From contig SVTS01000019.1 in assembly GCA_015063645.1 (NCBI GenBank), positions 1 through 39,154 on the forward strand: DNA of 39,154 nucleotides. The letters are read 5' to 3'. The translations under genes were made by a program, and so were the position numbers. Positions 1 to 8,341 of this stretch are shown in pieces; position 1 is the first letter of the stretch, and each line of letters opens with the position of its first letter. Under the pieces are notes generated by a model. That model saw only the letters and a program-made list of their open reading frames with translations, was not told the origin of the DNA and ran no database searches. Source of the DNA: Oscillospiraceae bacterium (GTDB lineage Bacteria > Bacillota > Clostridia > Oscillospirales > CAG-272).

Positions 1-1
1 T

Positions 2-1564
2 TACCGGAATTCCGCTGACTTTATGGCACCCACTCCGGAAGCAGCCGCAGCGGCAAAACATCCGCGGTGGAACTGGAATATCTGGTGCCGGAAATATACT
101 CTCTGGGGAATGCTGGAAGCGTATGAACTGACGGGGGATGAAACGCTTCTCACCTCCTGTGTCCGCATGGCTGATCATCTGATCAGGCAGCTGGATGAAC
201 AGGGAAGACATATCGGCGAAACCGGTACGTTCGAAGGCATGCCCAGCTGCTCCATTATGAAACCGATGCTCATTCTCTATCGGATCACGGAAGATAAACG
301 GTATCTGGAGTTCTGCCTCTCCATCGCCGATCGCTGGGAGGACGCGTCCGTCATGCCCGGACTGATTGCCAATGCGCTGAATGGAAAAGCGCTGAGTGAA
401 TGGTATCCGGATTCCAATCTGTGGGCGAAAGCCTATGAAATGATGTCCTGCTACGACGGTCTGATCGAGCTGTATCGCGTAACCGGTACGGGAAAATATC
501 TCCGTGCATCGGAGATGTTCTTTGATATCCTTATGGAGCATGAGCGGAATGTACTTTTCAGCGTGGCATACAACGACGTTTTCGGCGATGCCGCTTACGA
601 TGTAAGCTGTATCACTGAGCCGTGTGATATCATTCACCTGATTCGCCTGTGTCACGAACTGTATACCCTGACCGGCAAATCCAAATATATGGATGCAGCC
701 GAGGAGGCTTTTTGCAATCCGTTCCTTGCTGCCGCCTTCAGCGACGGCAAATGGGGTGCACGTGGTGTGCGCGGAAACGGACGCCATCTGGTAGCGATTC
801 AGCAGGCGGGCTTCACAAAGAATCACTGCTGTGTCAATAATATGCCCCGCGGTTTTCTGAATATTGCGGAGAGTGCTGTCATGCATGACAGTAAGGCTGT
901 GATTATCAATTTCTATACGGAAGCGGATGCGGAGATCACCGCCGGCGGCGGACTGATCCGCGTGGAAATCCGCGGCGATTATCTGGCGGACAGCCGCGCA
1001 CAGATCCGTGTTGATTTCGGAGAATCGGCACTGTGCGCAGTGCGGTTCCGCATCCCGGCGTGGAGCGCATGGGCGAAACTCACCGCTGACGGCAGAGAAT
1101 ATAAACCGGAAGCCGGCTATTTTACCGTAACCGCATCCGGAAGTCGTCTTGAAGCAGAAATTGAGTTGGATAACAGCGTGCATGTGTATCCTGTCAAAGC
1201 CGATCCGCAGCGCGGGGAGAGGGAATGGAAACGGGGACGTTTCCTGAATGCCGGCGCACCGATGGGATGCGTGGATGAAGATGTGTACTGTACGGCTCCG
1301 CAATGCCTGATCCGCAAAGGAGTAATGCTTCTGTGCAGAAGCAAATTGATCGGTAATACTGAAACAGAAATGTTCGGCGGCATCCGTATGACGGAGAATG
1401 CCGTATGTACCGCTGAAAGAATCCGTGAAACAGATGAAGTAAATCTCGCCTATATTCTGCACGTCACAGACGGAGAGGAAAAATATGACCTGCGTGTCTG
1501 TGATTTCGCCTCCGGCACTAACCGGATGTTCGAGGATACGCGCAGCTTCAGTATATATTTCTGA
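2..1564 (+). CDS. GH127-type beta-L-arabinofuranosidase-like protein (5' end outside window)
   Basis: Family GH127 (formerly DUF1680) enzymes remove terminal beta-L-arabinofuranose from plant glycans and glycoproteins with a zinc-bound cysteine nucleophile. The frame is open to the left edge, so the first methionine in the window (23) is probably internal. With 513 residues from there, against about 600-650 for the family, the N-terminal part is missing. The start visible here, RKYTLWGMLEAYELTGDETLL, is a typical (alpha/alpha)6-barrel segment of the family. A Glu-Pro-Cys motif is encoded at 617-625 and a Cys-Cys pair at 827-832. These match the Glu-x-Cys and Cys-Cys zinc/nucleophile residues of the family, so the active site looks intact. 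A beta-sandwich region follows to the C-terminus. No signal peptide can be judged. The phosphatase gene starts 23 bases downstream. Family assignment is fairly sure; exact substrate is inference. Confidence 0.8.
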   Translation, partial: YRNSADFMAPTPEAAAAAKHPRWNWNIWCRKYTLWGMLEAYELTGDETLLTSCVRMADHLIRQLDEQGRHIGETGTFEGMPSCSIMKPMLILYRITEDKRYLEFCLSIADRWEDASVMPGLIANALNGKALSEWYPDSNLWAKAYEMMSCYDGLIELYRVTGTGKYLRASEMFFDILMEHERNVLFSVAYNDVFGDAAYDVSCITEPCDIIHLIRLCHELYTLTGKSKYMDAAEEAFCNPFLAAAFSDGKWGARGVRGNGRHLVAIQQAGFTKNHCCVNNMPRGFLNIAESAVMHDSKAVIINFYTEADAEITAGGGLIRVEIRGDYLADSRAQIRVDFGESALCAVRFRIPAWSAWAKLTADGREYKPEAGYFTVTASGSRLEAEIELDNSVHVYPVKADPQRGEREWKRGRFLNAGAPMGCVDEDVYCTAPQCLIRKGVMLLCRSKLIGNTETEMFGGIRMTENAVCTAERIRETDEVNLAYILHVTDGEEKYDLRVCDFASGTNRMFEDTRSFSIYF

Positions 1565-1587
1565 CAGGCGGAAGTGGAGGAATTCGT

Positions 1588-2067
1588 ATGATAAAAATCC
1601 TGTTTGTCTGCCACGGCAATATCTGCCGCAGTCCGATGGCGGAGTTCATTTTCCGGAAAATGGCCGCGGATGCAGGCAAATCGGACCGTTTTGTGATCGC
1701 TTCCGCCGCAACGAGTACGGAGGAAATTTTCGGCGGCATTGGAAATCCCGTCTATCCGCCTGCCCGTGCGGAACTTGCAAAGCACGGGATTTCCTGTGAA
1801 GGAAAGCGTGCCGTACAGCTTAGTCGGGACGATTATGACCGGTATGATCTGCTGATCGGTATGGACAGTGCCAATATACGCAATATGCACCGCATGCTCG
1901 GCGGTGATCCGGAGGGAAAGATCTGTAAATTGATGGAGTATACGGAGCGCGGCGGCGATGTCGCCGATCCGTGGTATTCCGACCGGTTTGATATCGCGTG
2001 GCGGGATATATACGATGGCTGCCGGGGACTCATGCAGTCCCTGCAGAAGGATGAACGGATCAGGTAA
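1588..2067 (+). CDS. Low-molecular-weight protein-tyrosine phosphatase
   Basis: This cytoplasmic phosphatase hydrolyses phosphotyrosine, and in bacteria often serves exopolysaccharide or arginine/tyrosine phosphatase control. The P-loop CHGNICRS lies at residues 8-15 right after the first beta strand, with nucleophile Cys8 and Arg14. The general-acid DPWY motif lies near residue 127 (ADPWYSD). Length is 159 residues, normal for the family. The ATG at 1588 follows a GGAGG-containing ribosome-binding site (gtggaggaattcgt). It is 23 bases after the preceding gene and 11 bases before the next, so all three may be one transcript. No cognate kinase is visible in the window, so the substrate is unknown. 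Confidence 0.93.
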   Translation: MIKILFVCHGNICRSPMAEFIFRKMAADAGKSDRFVIASAATSTEEIFGGIGNPVYPPARAELAKHGISCEGKRAVQLSRDDYDRYDLLIGMDSANIRNMHRMLGGDPEGKICKLMEYTERGGDVADPWYSDRFDIAWRDIYDGCRGLMQSLQKDERIR

Positions 2068-2078
2068 GGGGAGATAAT

Positions 2079-2501
2079 ATGTCAAATATTCCTTCATCCC
2101 GTGTGCTCACCCTGACACCGATGTCGCCGTATCAGAAACGGTTTGTCCACTCACCGATGGCGGAGGAGCTGATTGCACAGCTTTCTGAGAAGATCCGGCT
2201 CTCCGTGCGTGCGGCATATCTGGTGCCGAATGGGAAAGAATGTGAAATTCTGCATCTGTATGCGGATAAAGCCGCAAGCGGTGAGAGATGGCGTCCGTAT
2301 ATAAACGATGACTGGCTGAGCGGAGAAGAACACAGGCAGATACGGGATATTCTGTTTGACGTGATGAAAGGGCACGGATGCACTCTGCCGATTGAAGTGA
2401 TAACGGACAGAGAAGGAAGTGTGCTTTACCGGGACTGTTTTCATATTGCGTTGGTTGATCTTGCCGGCTGGCAGGCATATTGGCGGATCAATTCCCGGTA
2501 A
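2079..2501 (+). CDS. Hypothetical protein, 140 residues, downstream of the phosphatase
   Basis: I do not recognise this protein. It is soluble, mixed alpha/beta, with no signal peptide or membrane segment. It begins 11 bases after the phosphatase stop with a GGGGAG ribosome-binding site, which supports it as a real translated gene in the same transcript. The segment HSPMAEELIAQL resembles only by chance the SPMAE element of the phosphatase P-loop region; there is no CX5R motif. The C-terminal half contains YRDCFHIALVDLAGWQAYW, rich in aromatic residues. The next 100 bases contain the tRNA promoter and no further gene. Confidence 0.7.
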   Translation: MSNIPSSRVLTLTPMSPYQKRFVHSPMAEELIAQLSEKIRLSVRAAYLVPNGKECEILHLYADKAASGERWRPYINDDWLSGEEHRQIRDILFDVMKGHGCTLPIEVITDREGSVLYRDCFHIALVDLAGWQAYWRINSR

Positions 2502-2555
2502 AGAAACAAGAGAGCGAATATCCGGGAATATATAAAAATTATTTTTGAAAAACTA

Positions 2556-2584
2556 TTGACAAACCTCTGCTTTTGTGCTATTAT
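2556..2584 (+). promoter_or_regulatory. Sigma-70-type promoter of the tRNA-Lys gene
   Basis: TTGACA at 2556-2561 and TATTAT at 2579-2584 are separated by exactly 17 bases. The element lies 18 bases before the mature 5' end of the tRNA, with A/T-rich sequence upstream that could act as an UP element. Confidence 0.85.
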
Positions 2585-2602
2585 ATATAAGCACTTTTGG
2601 TT

Positions 2603-2678
2603 GCCCCATTAGCTCAGACGGTAGAGCACTTGACTTTTAATCAAGGTGTCCGGAGTTCGAGTCTCCGATGGAGCACCA
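2603..2678 (+). tRNA. tRNA-Lys (anticodon TTT)
   Basis: The 76-base sequence folds as a complete cloverleaf: 7-base acceptor arm, D arm GCTC/GAGC, anticodon arm CTTGA/TCAAG with loop CTTTTAA (anticodon TTT), five-base variable loop, T arm CGGAG/CTCCG with loop TTCGAGT, discriminator A, and an encoded CCA end. One oddity is that the third acceptor pair is C3 (2605) opposite A70 (2672), a mismatch where C-G would be expected. The gene has its own promoter 18 bases upstream and an intrinsic terminator 30 bases downstream, so it is transcribed as a single tRNA. Confidence 0.95.
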
Positions 2679-2707
2679 TGCAGGATTGTCCCATACGGGT
2701 CGATCTC

Positions 2708-2736
2708 AAAAAGCCACCCGTTCGGGTGGCTTTTTT
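2708..2736 (+). terminator. Intrinsic terminator after tRNA-Lys
   Basis: The arms GCCACCC (2713-2719) and GGGTGGC (2724-2730) form a 7-bp stem around loop GTTC. It is flanked by an A run before and six T after. The A run on the other side means it could also work in reverse. Confidence 0.9.
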
Positions 2737-2766
2737 CGTTACTTTCTTGATCGTGAAAAACAAACA

Positions 2767-2781
2767 CCGCGCAAAGCGCGG
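2767..2781. repeat. Short inverted repeat upstream of the beta-helix gene
   Basis: CCGCGC and GCGCGG pair around AAA, ending 7 bases before the GGGAGG ribosome-binding site of the next gene. In RNA it would be a 6-bp GC hairpin. Whether it has any role in translation is unknown. No clear promoter is visible between the tRNA terminator and this gene. Confidence 0.5.
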
Positions 2782-2797
2782 ATACGGGAGGTATTCC

Positions 2798-3865
2798 ATG
2801 AAAACTGTATGCAATCCCGGCGGTTCCGGCTATATCGTATCGCTTATTTCCGAGGCAATTTCCCGCGGTGAGCGCACCGCAGCTGTCCGCGGAAACTGGA
2901 CTGTGGATAACTCTGTGCGTATTCCCTCCGATTTCACACTGGTTCTGGACGGCTGTTATATTTGCCAGGCGGACGGATGCTTCGATAATATCTTCGTAAA
3001 CGAACATCACGGTACTCCCGAGGGGAAAACAGCAGCCGGCAGGGATCATAATATCCGTATCATCGGCAAAAACGGTGCAGTTCTTGATGGCGGCAATTAC
3101 AACGGATTGGGCGAGAAGAATGCAGGCAAGGACGGCAGACCGCCCATCTGGAAGAATAATATGATCCTCTTCACCAATGTAGAGGGATTTGAAGTCTCCG
3201 GTCTGCAGTGCCGCAATCAGCGCTGGTGGGCACTGAACTTTATCTACTGCGCAGACGGTCATATCCATGATATCGATTTCTGCTCCTGCGATATATGGGT
3301 GGACGAAAACGGAGAACAGCATCACGGTCTTCTGCGCTCCAGGTATGCCCAGGTTCTTGTGAAAAATTCCGACGGAATCGACCTCCGCCAGGGATGTCAC
3401 GATATCGTCATTGAGAATATCACCGGATTCACCGAGGACGATACCGTTGCACTGACCGCTCTGAACGGCAGAATGGAACAGACATTTGCCGTGGAGGGAC
3501 TCCCCTCCGATCTGTGCCGCGTGACGATCCGTAATGTTGCCGCGGCGGCATACTGTTCCACAGTCCGTCTTCTGAATCAGGGCGAGATCTGCCTGCATGA
3601 TATTCTGATCGAAAACATAGTGGATACATCCCCTGACAGTCCGTATCTGGATTCCTCCAGCTATACTGTTCGCGTCGGAGACGGCAATCATATGTACGGC
3701 TCCCGCCATGCAACAAAGGATGAGACATACAATATTACCGTCAGCGGTGTCCGCTCCCATGCCTCCAGAGCCGCACTGCATCTGGCAGGGCAGATCGGTA
3801 ATCTGATCATCGAAGATGTACAGTGCGCCGAAGGAACACGTGAACTGGAAGATCTTCGTTCATAA
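2798..3865 (+). CDS. Right-handed parallel beta-helix protein, GH28/pectate-lyase-like
   Basis: The protein has 355 residues and the repeating hydrophobic pattern of a parallel beta-helix. Around residues 190-215 it carries NSDGID and, about 20 residues on, EDDTVAL. These resemble the NTDGID and GDD motifs with catalytic aspartates in polygalacturonases (GH28). No GHG motif is visible, so activity could differ. There is no signal peptide, so it would act in the cytoplasm on imported oligosaccharides unless exported otherwise. The start chosen is the ATG at 2798 behind GGGAGG; the open frame extends upstream only through the tRNA and its terminator. It heads a run of three closely spaced genes (beta-helix, SGNH hydrolase, FAD oxidoreductase). 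The substrate is not known, but plant cell-wall polysaccharide is a reasonable guess. Confidence 0.8.
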   Translation: MKTVCNPGGSGYIVSLISEAISRGERTAAVRGNWTVDNSVRIPSDFTLVLDGCYICQADGCFDNIFVNEHHGTPEGKTAAGRDHNIRIIGKNGAVLDGGNYNGLGEKNAGKDGRPPIWKNNMILFTNVEGFEVSGLQCRNQRWWALNFIYCADGHIHDIDFCSCDIWVDENGEQHHGLLRSRYAQVLVKNSDGIDLRQGCHDIVIENITGFTEDDTVALTALNGRMEQTFAVEGLPSDLCRVTIRNVAAAAYCSTVRLLNQGEICLHDILIENIVDTSPDSPYLDSSSYTVRVGDGNHMYGSRHATKDETYNITVSGVRSHASRAALHLAGQIGNLIIEDVQCAEGTRELEDLRS

Positions 3866-3885
3866 AATAACAGGAGGATTCATCT

Positions 3886-4698
3886 GTGAAAATATCTGAT
3901 TTTCTGCTCCAGCCCGGTGAAAAGCCGCTGGATAATATTGTAACGGACGGTGGATTCTGCGGCATTTTCCGCAAAATCGGCTGTATCGGTGACAGTCTTT
4001 CCTCAGGGGAAATGGAATCCCTTACGGAAGACGGCAAAAAAGGCTACCACGATTATTTTGAATACTCCTGGGGACAGTATATGGCACGGGATATCGGCTG
4101 CGAAGCGCTGAATTTCTCCCGCGGCGGCATGACCGCCAGGGAATACTGCCAGTCATTCGCCGAGGCAAATGGATTCTGGAATCCGGAACTGGCCTGCCAG
4201 GCGTACATCATCGCGCTGGGCGTCAATGATATCTCCCGTACACTCCGGGACGGCGCACCTTTCGGCGATGTCAGCGATATCGACATGGCTGATTGGCACA
4301 ATAATAAAGAAACCTTCGTCGGCTTTTACGCACAGATCATCCAGCGCATGAAGGAAGTCCAGCCGAAGGCGAAATTCTTCCTTGTAACCATTCCCCGGAA
4401 CGGACGCACCACCGAGCGCACACCGTATGAAGAAATGCACCGCGAGCTTCTGTACGCCATGGCTGAATTGTTCGATTATACATACGTCATTGATCTGCGC
4501 CAGTATGCACCCGTGTACGACGCAGAATTCGACCGGAATTTCCGCCTGGGCGGGCATCTGAACGCAGCCGGATACCGGCTGACTGCCAAAATGTTCGAAT
4601 CCTATATCGACTATATCATCCGCGCCAATATGGCGGATTTCTCCCAGGTCGCCTTTATCGGCAAGGGCGGCATTCATAACTGCGGTGCTCCCTGGTAA
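3886..4698 (+). CDS. SGNH/GDSL-family hydrolase (GTG start)
   Basis: This is a 270-residue SGNH hydrolase, a family of esterases and deacetylases that includes carbohydrate esterases. The blocks seen are GDS at 35-37 (nucleophile Ser37), RGGMTARE (block II glycine), GVND at 112-115 (oxyanion Asn114), and GGHLNAAGY with candidate catalytic His224. The usual DxxH aspartate is replaced by a Gly-Gly-His arrangement. It starts with GTG at 3886, preceded by AGGAGG with good spacing; there is no earlier in-frame ATG with a ribosome-binding site. It sits 20 bases after the beta-helix gene, and 24 bases before the FAD oxidoreductase. This fits removal of ester groups from the same polysaccharide, which is inference. 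Confidence 0.85.
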   Translation: MKISDFLLQPGEKPLDNIVTDGGFCGIFRKIGCIGDSLSSGEMESLTEDGKKGYHDYFEYSWGQYMARDIGCEALNFSRGGMTAREYCQSFAEANGFWNPELACQAYIIALGVNDISRTLRDGAPFGDVSDIDMADWHNNKETFVGFYAQIIQRMKEVQPKAKFFLVTIPRNGRTTERTPYEEMHRELLYAMAELFDYTYVIDLRQYAPVYDAEFDRNFRLGGHLNAAGYRLTAKMFESYIDYIIRANMADFSQVAFIGKGGIHNCGAPW

Positions 4699-4722
4699 GC
4701 ACTGACCAGAAAGGATTTTCAT

Positions 4723-5925
4723 ATGCTTTACGAATCTCTTTCTACTCCCATTGTTGATCGCTACGATGTCGCCGTTTGCGGCGGCGGATTCGGCGGAATT
4801 TCCGCAGCGCTGGCTGCAGCGCGGCATGGGAAAAAAGTTATCCTCTTTGAGAAAATGTACATTCTCGGCGGGCTCGGCACCGCCGGTATTGTGACGATCT
4901 ATCTGCCTCTTTGCGACGGCCTTGGTCATCAGGTTTCCTTTGGTATTGCCGAAGAACTGCTGCGCCTCTCCATCCGGCATGGAGCAGAAGGCAGATATCC
5001 GGCAAACTGGCTGGACGGCGAGGGTACCCGTACCGAAAAGGATAAACGCTTTGAGGTACAGTATAATCCCGCTCTGTTCGCCATGGATGCGGAAAAACTG
5101 CTTCTGGACAGCGGTGTGGATATCCTCTACGGCGCGTATGCCGTCGGTACGGAAACGGACGGCGACCGCATCTCCCATGTGATCATCGAAAGTAAATCCG
5201 GCAGAACGGCGTATGCAGTTGACACCGTGGTGGATGCTACGGGCGACTGTGATATCGCCTGGTTTGCCGGTGCGCCCACGGAGACTTTCCATCAGGGCAA
5301 TATTCTCGCCTCCTGGTATTATTCAAATGGCAGTGACGGCTACAAACTGCATATGCTGGGCTGCTGTGATATTCCCGACGAGGAGAAAAAGCCGGGACAC
5401 GAGACAGAACTTCTTCTGAACCGCCGCTTCGCCGGTCTTGATCAGGAGGAGATATCCGAATTCCTCTGCCTCTCCCATCAGTCTACCCTGCGGGATGTGA
5501 TTGGGCGCCGGAAGGACGATCCCGATTACTGGCCGGTAACGATGGCAACCATGCCCCAGCTGCGTATGACACGCCGCATCGTCGGTGAGTATGAACTGGG
5601 ACAGGATGAATCCCATAAACGCTTCGAGGATTCCGTCGGCATGATCGCCAACTGGCGGAAGCGTGAGCCGGTGTATGAAGTGCCGTTCCGCACGCTGTAC
5701 TCCGCAAAGATGAAGAATCTGATCACGGCAGGACGCTGTACCTCCATTACGGAGGGCATGTGGGATCTGATGCGCGTGATCCCCTGCTGCGCCGTAACCG
5801 GACAGGCGGCAGGAACCGCCGCCGCCATGACGGATGATTTTACCGCGATCGATATCAAAACTCTGCAGACAGCCCTGGAAAAAGACGGCGTAGTTCTGCA
5901 CGAAACATGGCGCGGGGAGGAGTAA
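4723..5925 (+). CDS. FAD-dependent oxidoreductase (FAD_oxidored family)
   Basis: The protein has 400 residues. The N-terminal Rossmann motif GGGFGG (20-25) with a terminal acidic residue (ILFEK) binds FAD. GGLGTAG follows shortly after. VVDATGDCDIAWFAGA is the typical second FAD-contact strand. The C-terminal NLITAGRCTS...VIPCCAVTGQAAGTAAA closes the FAD site. This is the pattern of the FAD_oxidored group found in many polysaccharide-use clusters of gut bacteria, where the substrate is mostly unknown. It is 24 bases after the SGNH gene and probably on the same transcript. A related but larger, duplicated FAD protein lies at 14408. Its terminator overlaps the stop codon. Confidence 0.87.
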   Translation: MLYESLSTPIVDRYDVAVCGGGFGGISAALAAARHGKKVILFEKMYILGGLGTAGIVTIYLPLCDGLGHQVSFGIAEELLRLSIRHGAEGRYPANWLDGEGTRTEKDKRFEVQYNPALFAMDAEKLLLDSGVDILYGAYAVGTETDGDRISHVIIESKSGRTAYAVDTVVDATGDCDIAWFAGAPTETFHQGNILASWYYSNGSDGYKLHMLGCCDIPDEEKKPGHETELLLNRRFAGLDQEEISEFLCLSHQSTLRDVIGRRKDDPDYWPVTMATMPQLRMTRRIVGEYELGQDESHKRFEDSVGMIANWRKREPVYEVPFRTLYSAKMKNLITAGRCTSITEGMWDLMRVIPCCAVTGQAAGTAAAMTDDFTAIDIKTLQTALEKDGVVLHETWRGEE

Positions 5926-5938
5926 ACCTCCCCGCTTT
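5912..5938 (+). terminator. GC-rich hairpin overlapping the stop of the FAD gene
   Basis: GCGGGGAGG (5912-5920) and CCTCCCCGC (5927-5935) form a perfect 9-bp stem around AGTAAA, which includes the TAA stop. The following tract is only TTTCC, so termination may be partial. Confidence 0.65.
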
Positions 5939-5968
5939 CCTGCGAATAAACAAAAAAGCGAGAATACA

Positions 5969-6340
5969 ATGAAACATCTTTCCCAGATAACCATTATTGC
6001 CGCACTGTCGCTGGCAGGAGAGCTGCTCAGCTATCTGATTCCTCTGCCCATTCCCGGCAGTATCTACGGACTGATCCTTATGCTGATCCTCCTGATTCTG
6101 AAAGTGATCCGGCTGCCGCAGGTAAAAGCAGTCAGCGACTGGCTTTTATCCCTTATGCCCGTCATGTTTGTCGGACCGACCGTCGCACTGATTGTCACCT
6201 TTGATGAATACAAATCGTTTCTTCTGCCGCTTTTGATCGTTGCCACCGTCACAACTGTGATCGTTATGGCGGTGAGCGGTTGCACCGCGCAGGTACTGAT
6301 CACCCGCAGTGAACGGAAGGAGGACAGGGATGCTGAATGA
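5969..6340 (+). CDS. lrgA: LrgA/CidA-family holin-like membrane protein
   Basis: This 123-residue protein has four hydrophobic segments and the family signature PLPIPGSIYGLILMLILL near the start. LrgA/CidA proteins are membrane proteins linked to murein hydrolase control, and in some bacteria to pyruvate or glycolate transport. The stop overlaps the start of lrgB by 11 bases, the standard pairing. The charged C-terminal tail (RSERKEDRDAE) is cytoplasmic by topology rules. The ribosome-binding site is weak (GCGAG). No LytSR-type regulator is visible here. Confidence 0.9.
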   Translation: MKHLSQITIIAALSLAGELLSYLIPLPIPGSIYGLILMLILLILKVIRLPQVKAVSDWLLSLMPVMFVGPTVALIVTFDEYKSFLLPLLIVATVTTVIVMAVSGCTAQVLITRSERKEDRDAE

Positions 6341-7061
6341 ATTTGTCTCCGAACTTCCTTATTTCGGATTGTGCCTGACCGGCGCGGTCTATGTCGCGGC
6401 GCTGGCGTTGTATAATAAAACGAAATGGGCAATTCTGAATCCGCTGGTGGTTTCCTGCGCGGCGATTATGGTTTTTCTGCTGGTCACAGGAATCGATTAC
6501 GATGTGTATCTGCAGGGCAAGCCCCGTGGGGATGGCACTTATGACGGCACGGGCGCAGCGTTCTTTCAGATCATGCTGACTCCCACCACGGTCTGTCTGG
6601 CAGTACCGCTGTATGAAAAACTGGCGTATCTGAAAAAATATCCGCTGGCAATCTTCGGCGGAATTCTTGCCGGGGCGATCACAAGTGTGGGCTGCGTTTT
6701 GGCTGTCAGCCTGATTTTCGGTCTGAATCATGTGCAGTATGTGACCATGCTGCCCAAATCCATCACCTCCGCCATCGGTATGGGCGTGTCCGAGCAGCTG
6801 GGCGGATTTCCTACTGTGAGCGTTGCGCTGATCGTGATTACGGGAATTTTCGGAAATATGATGGCAAGCTGGATCATGAAGCTGTTCCGCATCCGTCATC
6901 CCGTCGCAGTGGGACTTGCCTGCGGTACCGGGGCGCATGCCATGGGAACCTCCCGTGCAAGAGAATTCGGCGAGATCGAAGAAGCCATGAGCGGTCTCTC
7001 CGTTGCAGTCTGCGGACTGATCACCGTAGTGCTCGCTCCGCTGATGGCAGGAATTCTGTAA
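6330..7061 (+). CDS. lrgB: LrgB-family membrane protein
   Basis: The protein has 243 residues and about seven to eight hydrophobic segments. The motif LPKSITSAIGMGVSEQLGG and the following GTGAHAMGTSRAREFG segment are hallmarks of LrgB/YohK. The ATG at 6330 has a GGAGG ribosome-binding site 7 bases upstream and lies inside the end of lrgA, which suggests translational coupling. The frame extends 7 codons further upstream, but without a ribosome-binding site at that point. The partner is lrgA. A strong terminator follows, closing the pair off from the wall-sugar operon. Confidence 0.92.
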   Translation: MLNEFVSELPYFGLCLTGAVYVAALALYNKTKWAILNPLVVSCAAIMVFLLVTGIDYDVYLQGKPRGDGTYDGTGAAFFQIMLTPTTVCLAVPLYEKLAYLKKYPLAIFGGILAGAITSVGCVLAVSLIFGLNHVQYVTMLPKSITSAIGMGVSEQLGGFPTVSVALIVITGIFGNMMASWIMKLFRIRHPVAVGLACGTGAHAMGTSRAREFGEIEEAMSGLSVAVCGLITVVLAPLMAGIL

Positions 7062-7073
7062 TAATTGTATTAT

Positions 7074-7106
7074 AAAAGAACTCAACCTGCGGGTTGAGTT
7101 CTTTTT
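7074..7106 (+). terminator. Intrinsic terminator after lrgB
   Basis: AGAACTCAACC (7077-7087) and GGTTGAGTTCT (7092-7102) form an 11-bp stem around TGCG. AAA precedes and TTTTT closes it. It is likely active in the forward direction. Confidence 0.92.
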
Positions 7107-7130
7107 CCTGAGTTTTCAACCAATAACCTA

Positions 7131-7159
7131 TTGCAATCACCCGCCGGTTGCGGTATGAT
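7131..7159 (+). promoter_or_regulatory. Promoter of the cell-wall-sugar operon
   Basis: TTGCAA (7131-7136) and TATGAT (7154-7159) are separated by 17 bases. An imperfect GC-rich inverted repeat, CCGCCGGTTGCGG, fills the spacer and is a possible operator for the XRE domain of the first gene. Confidence 0.7.
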
Positions 7160-7187
7160 TATTGTATCATCCCGAAGGGAGGATTGT

Positions 7188-8336
7188 ATGAATCTTGAAC
7201 TTCTTGCCGGGCGCATCCGTGAGCGGCGCATTGCCCGGCATATCACACAGGCTGAACTGGCTCATCGGCTCGGCGTCACGCCGCAGACCGTATCCAAGTG
7301 GGAGCGCGGACTGTGCGCTCCGGATCTGGATAATCTGATCGATCTTGCGGCGATGCTCTCCTGTTCGGTGGATCATCTGTTGTCTGCCGAATCCGGCCAT
7401 CTGCGGCGTTCTTTCATCGCCGTAGACGGCGGCGGAACCAAAACCGAAATTGTTCTTTTTACCGAAGACGGTCATGTTCTCAAGCGATATCTGACCGGCA
7501 GTACCAATCCCAATGCAGTCGGGCAGGAGGAAGCGCGGTCGCGGCTTCTTTCCGGCGTGGATATGCTGATGAATATCCAGATGCCATGCGGCGTCTTTGC
7601 CGGGATTGCCGGTGTGCTCTCCGGCGGATATTCCGAGAGTATGCAGGCGGCTTTGGCGGCGCACTGCGGCAAAATCCCCGTTCGGGTCTCCTCGGATATT
7701 CTGAATGTGATCCACAGCGTCCGCGGCGTTGCGAGATGCATCGCTGTGATCTGCGGAACCGGATCGTCTGTTTTCGCTTATGACGGTCAAAATATCCGCC
7801 GCTTTGGCGGCTGGGGCTATCTCTTCGATGGTGCCGGAAGCGGATACGATATCGGACGGGACGTGATCTGTGCCTGCTTCGCCCTTTCGGACGGCTTCGG
7901 TGAGCAAAGTCTTGTTACAGATCTGGCACAGGAAAGGCTCGGATGTCCTCCCATGGAAAAACTGGGGACATTCTACGCCGAAGGCAGGGATAAGATCGCG
8001 GCGTTTGCGCCGGTGGCTTTTGAGGCATACCGACGCGGAGACAGAACAGCCGCCGATATTCTGCACCGCAATATGGACCGTGTCGCCATGCTGATCCGTG
8101 CGGCGGATAACGGATCGGATACCGTGATTATTTCCGGTGGACTGACCTGCCACCGGGACGTGCTGGAACCGATGCTGCGGGAACGCCTGCCGGAGCGGAT
8201 GAAACTGATTTTCCCCACGCTTCCGCAGATATACGGCGCGGTGCTTGCCGCCATGCATACGGCGGATTGCGCAAGCGACCCCTCTGTGTTCGATAAGAAC
8301 TTCCAAAATGACTATTCTGCACTGCTGAAAGGATAA
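7188..8336 (+). CDS. XRE DNA-binding domain fused to a BadF/BadG-type N-acetylhexosamine kinase
   Basis: The 382-residue protein begins with a Cro/C1-type helix-turn-helix (about residues 5-65, QAELAHRLGVTPQTVSKWERG). This is followed by an ASKHA sugar kinase. It has phosphate-1 motif VDGGGTKTE (79-87), a candidate catalytic Asp at 170 (SSDILN), phosphate-2 ICGTGSS near 190, and adenosine motif SGGLTC. The kinase part belongs to the BadF/BadG/GlcNAc-kinase group, which includes MurK of Clostridium acetobutylicum, acting on MurNAc and GlcNAc. The key residues look intact, so it may be both regulator and enzyme. The ATG at 7188 has GGGAGG upstream. murQ follows after 5 bases, which supports MurNAc as substrate. 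The combination recalls ROK repressors but is built from different families. Confidence 0.88.
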   Translation: MNLELLAGRIRERRIARHITQAELAHRLGVTPQTVSKWERGLCAPDLDNLIDLAAMLSCSVDHLLSAESGHLRRSFIAVDGGGTKTEIVLFTEDGHVLKRYLTGSTNPNAVGQEEARSRLLSGVDMLMNIQMPCGVFAGIAGVLSGGYSESMQAALAAHCGKIPVRVSSDILNVIHSVRGVARCIAVICGTGSSVFAYDGQNIRRFGGWGYLFDGAGSGYDIGRDVICACFALSDGFGEQSLVTDLAQERLGCPPMEKLGTFYAEGRDKIAAFAPVAFEAYRRGDRTAADILHRNMDRVAMLIRAADNGSDTVIISGGLTCHRDVLEPMLRERLPERMKLIFPTLPQIYGAVLAAMHTADCASDPSVFDKNFQNDYSALLKG

Positions 8337-8341
8337 AAATT

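Noticed and set aside
2597..2797. Upstream extension of the beta-helix gene through the tRNA
   Set aside because: This open frame translates the tRNA-Lys and its terminator. The ATG at 2798 with GGGAGG is the true start.
4153..5292. 379-codon reverse frame across the SGNH and FAD genes
   Set aside because: It spans two well-supported forward genes and shows no motif; a shadow of codon bias.
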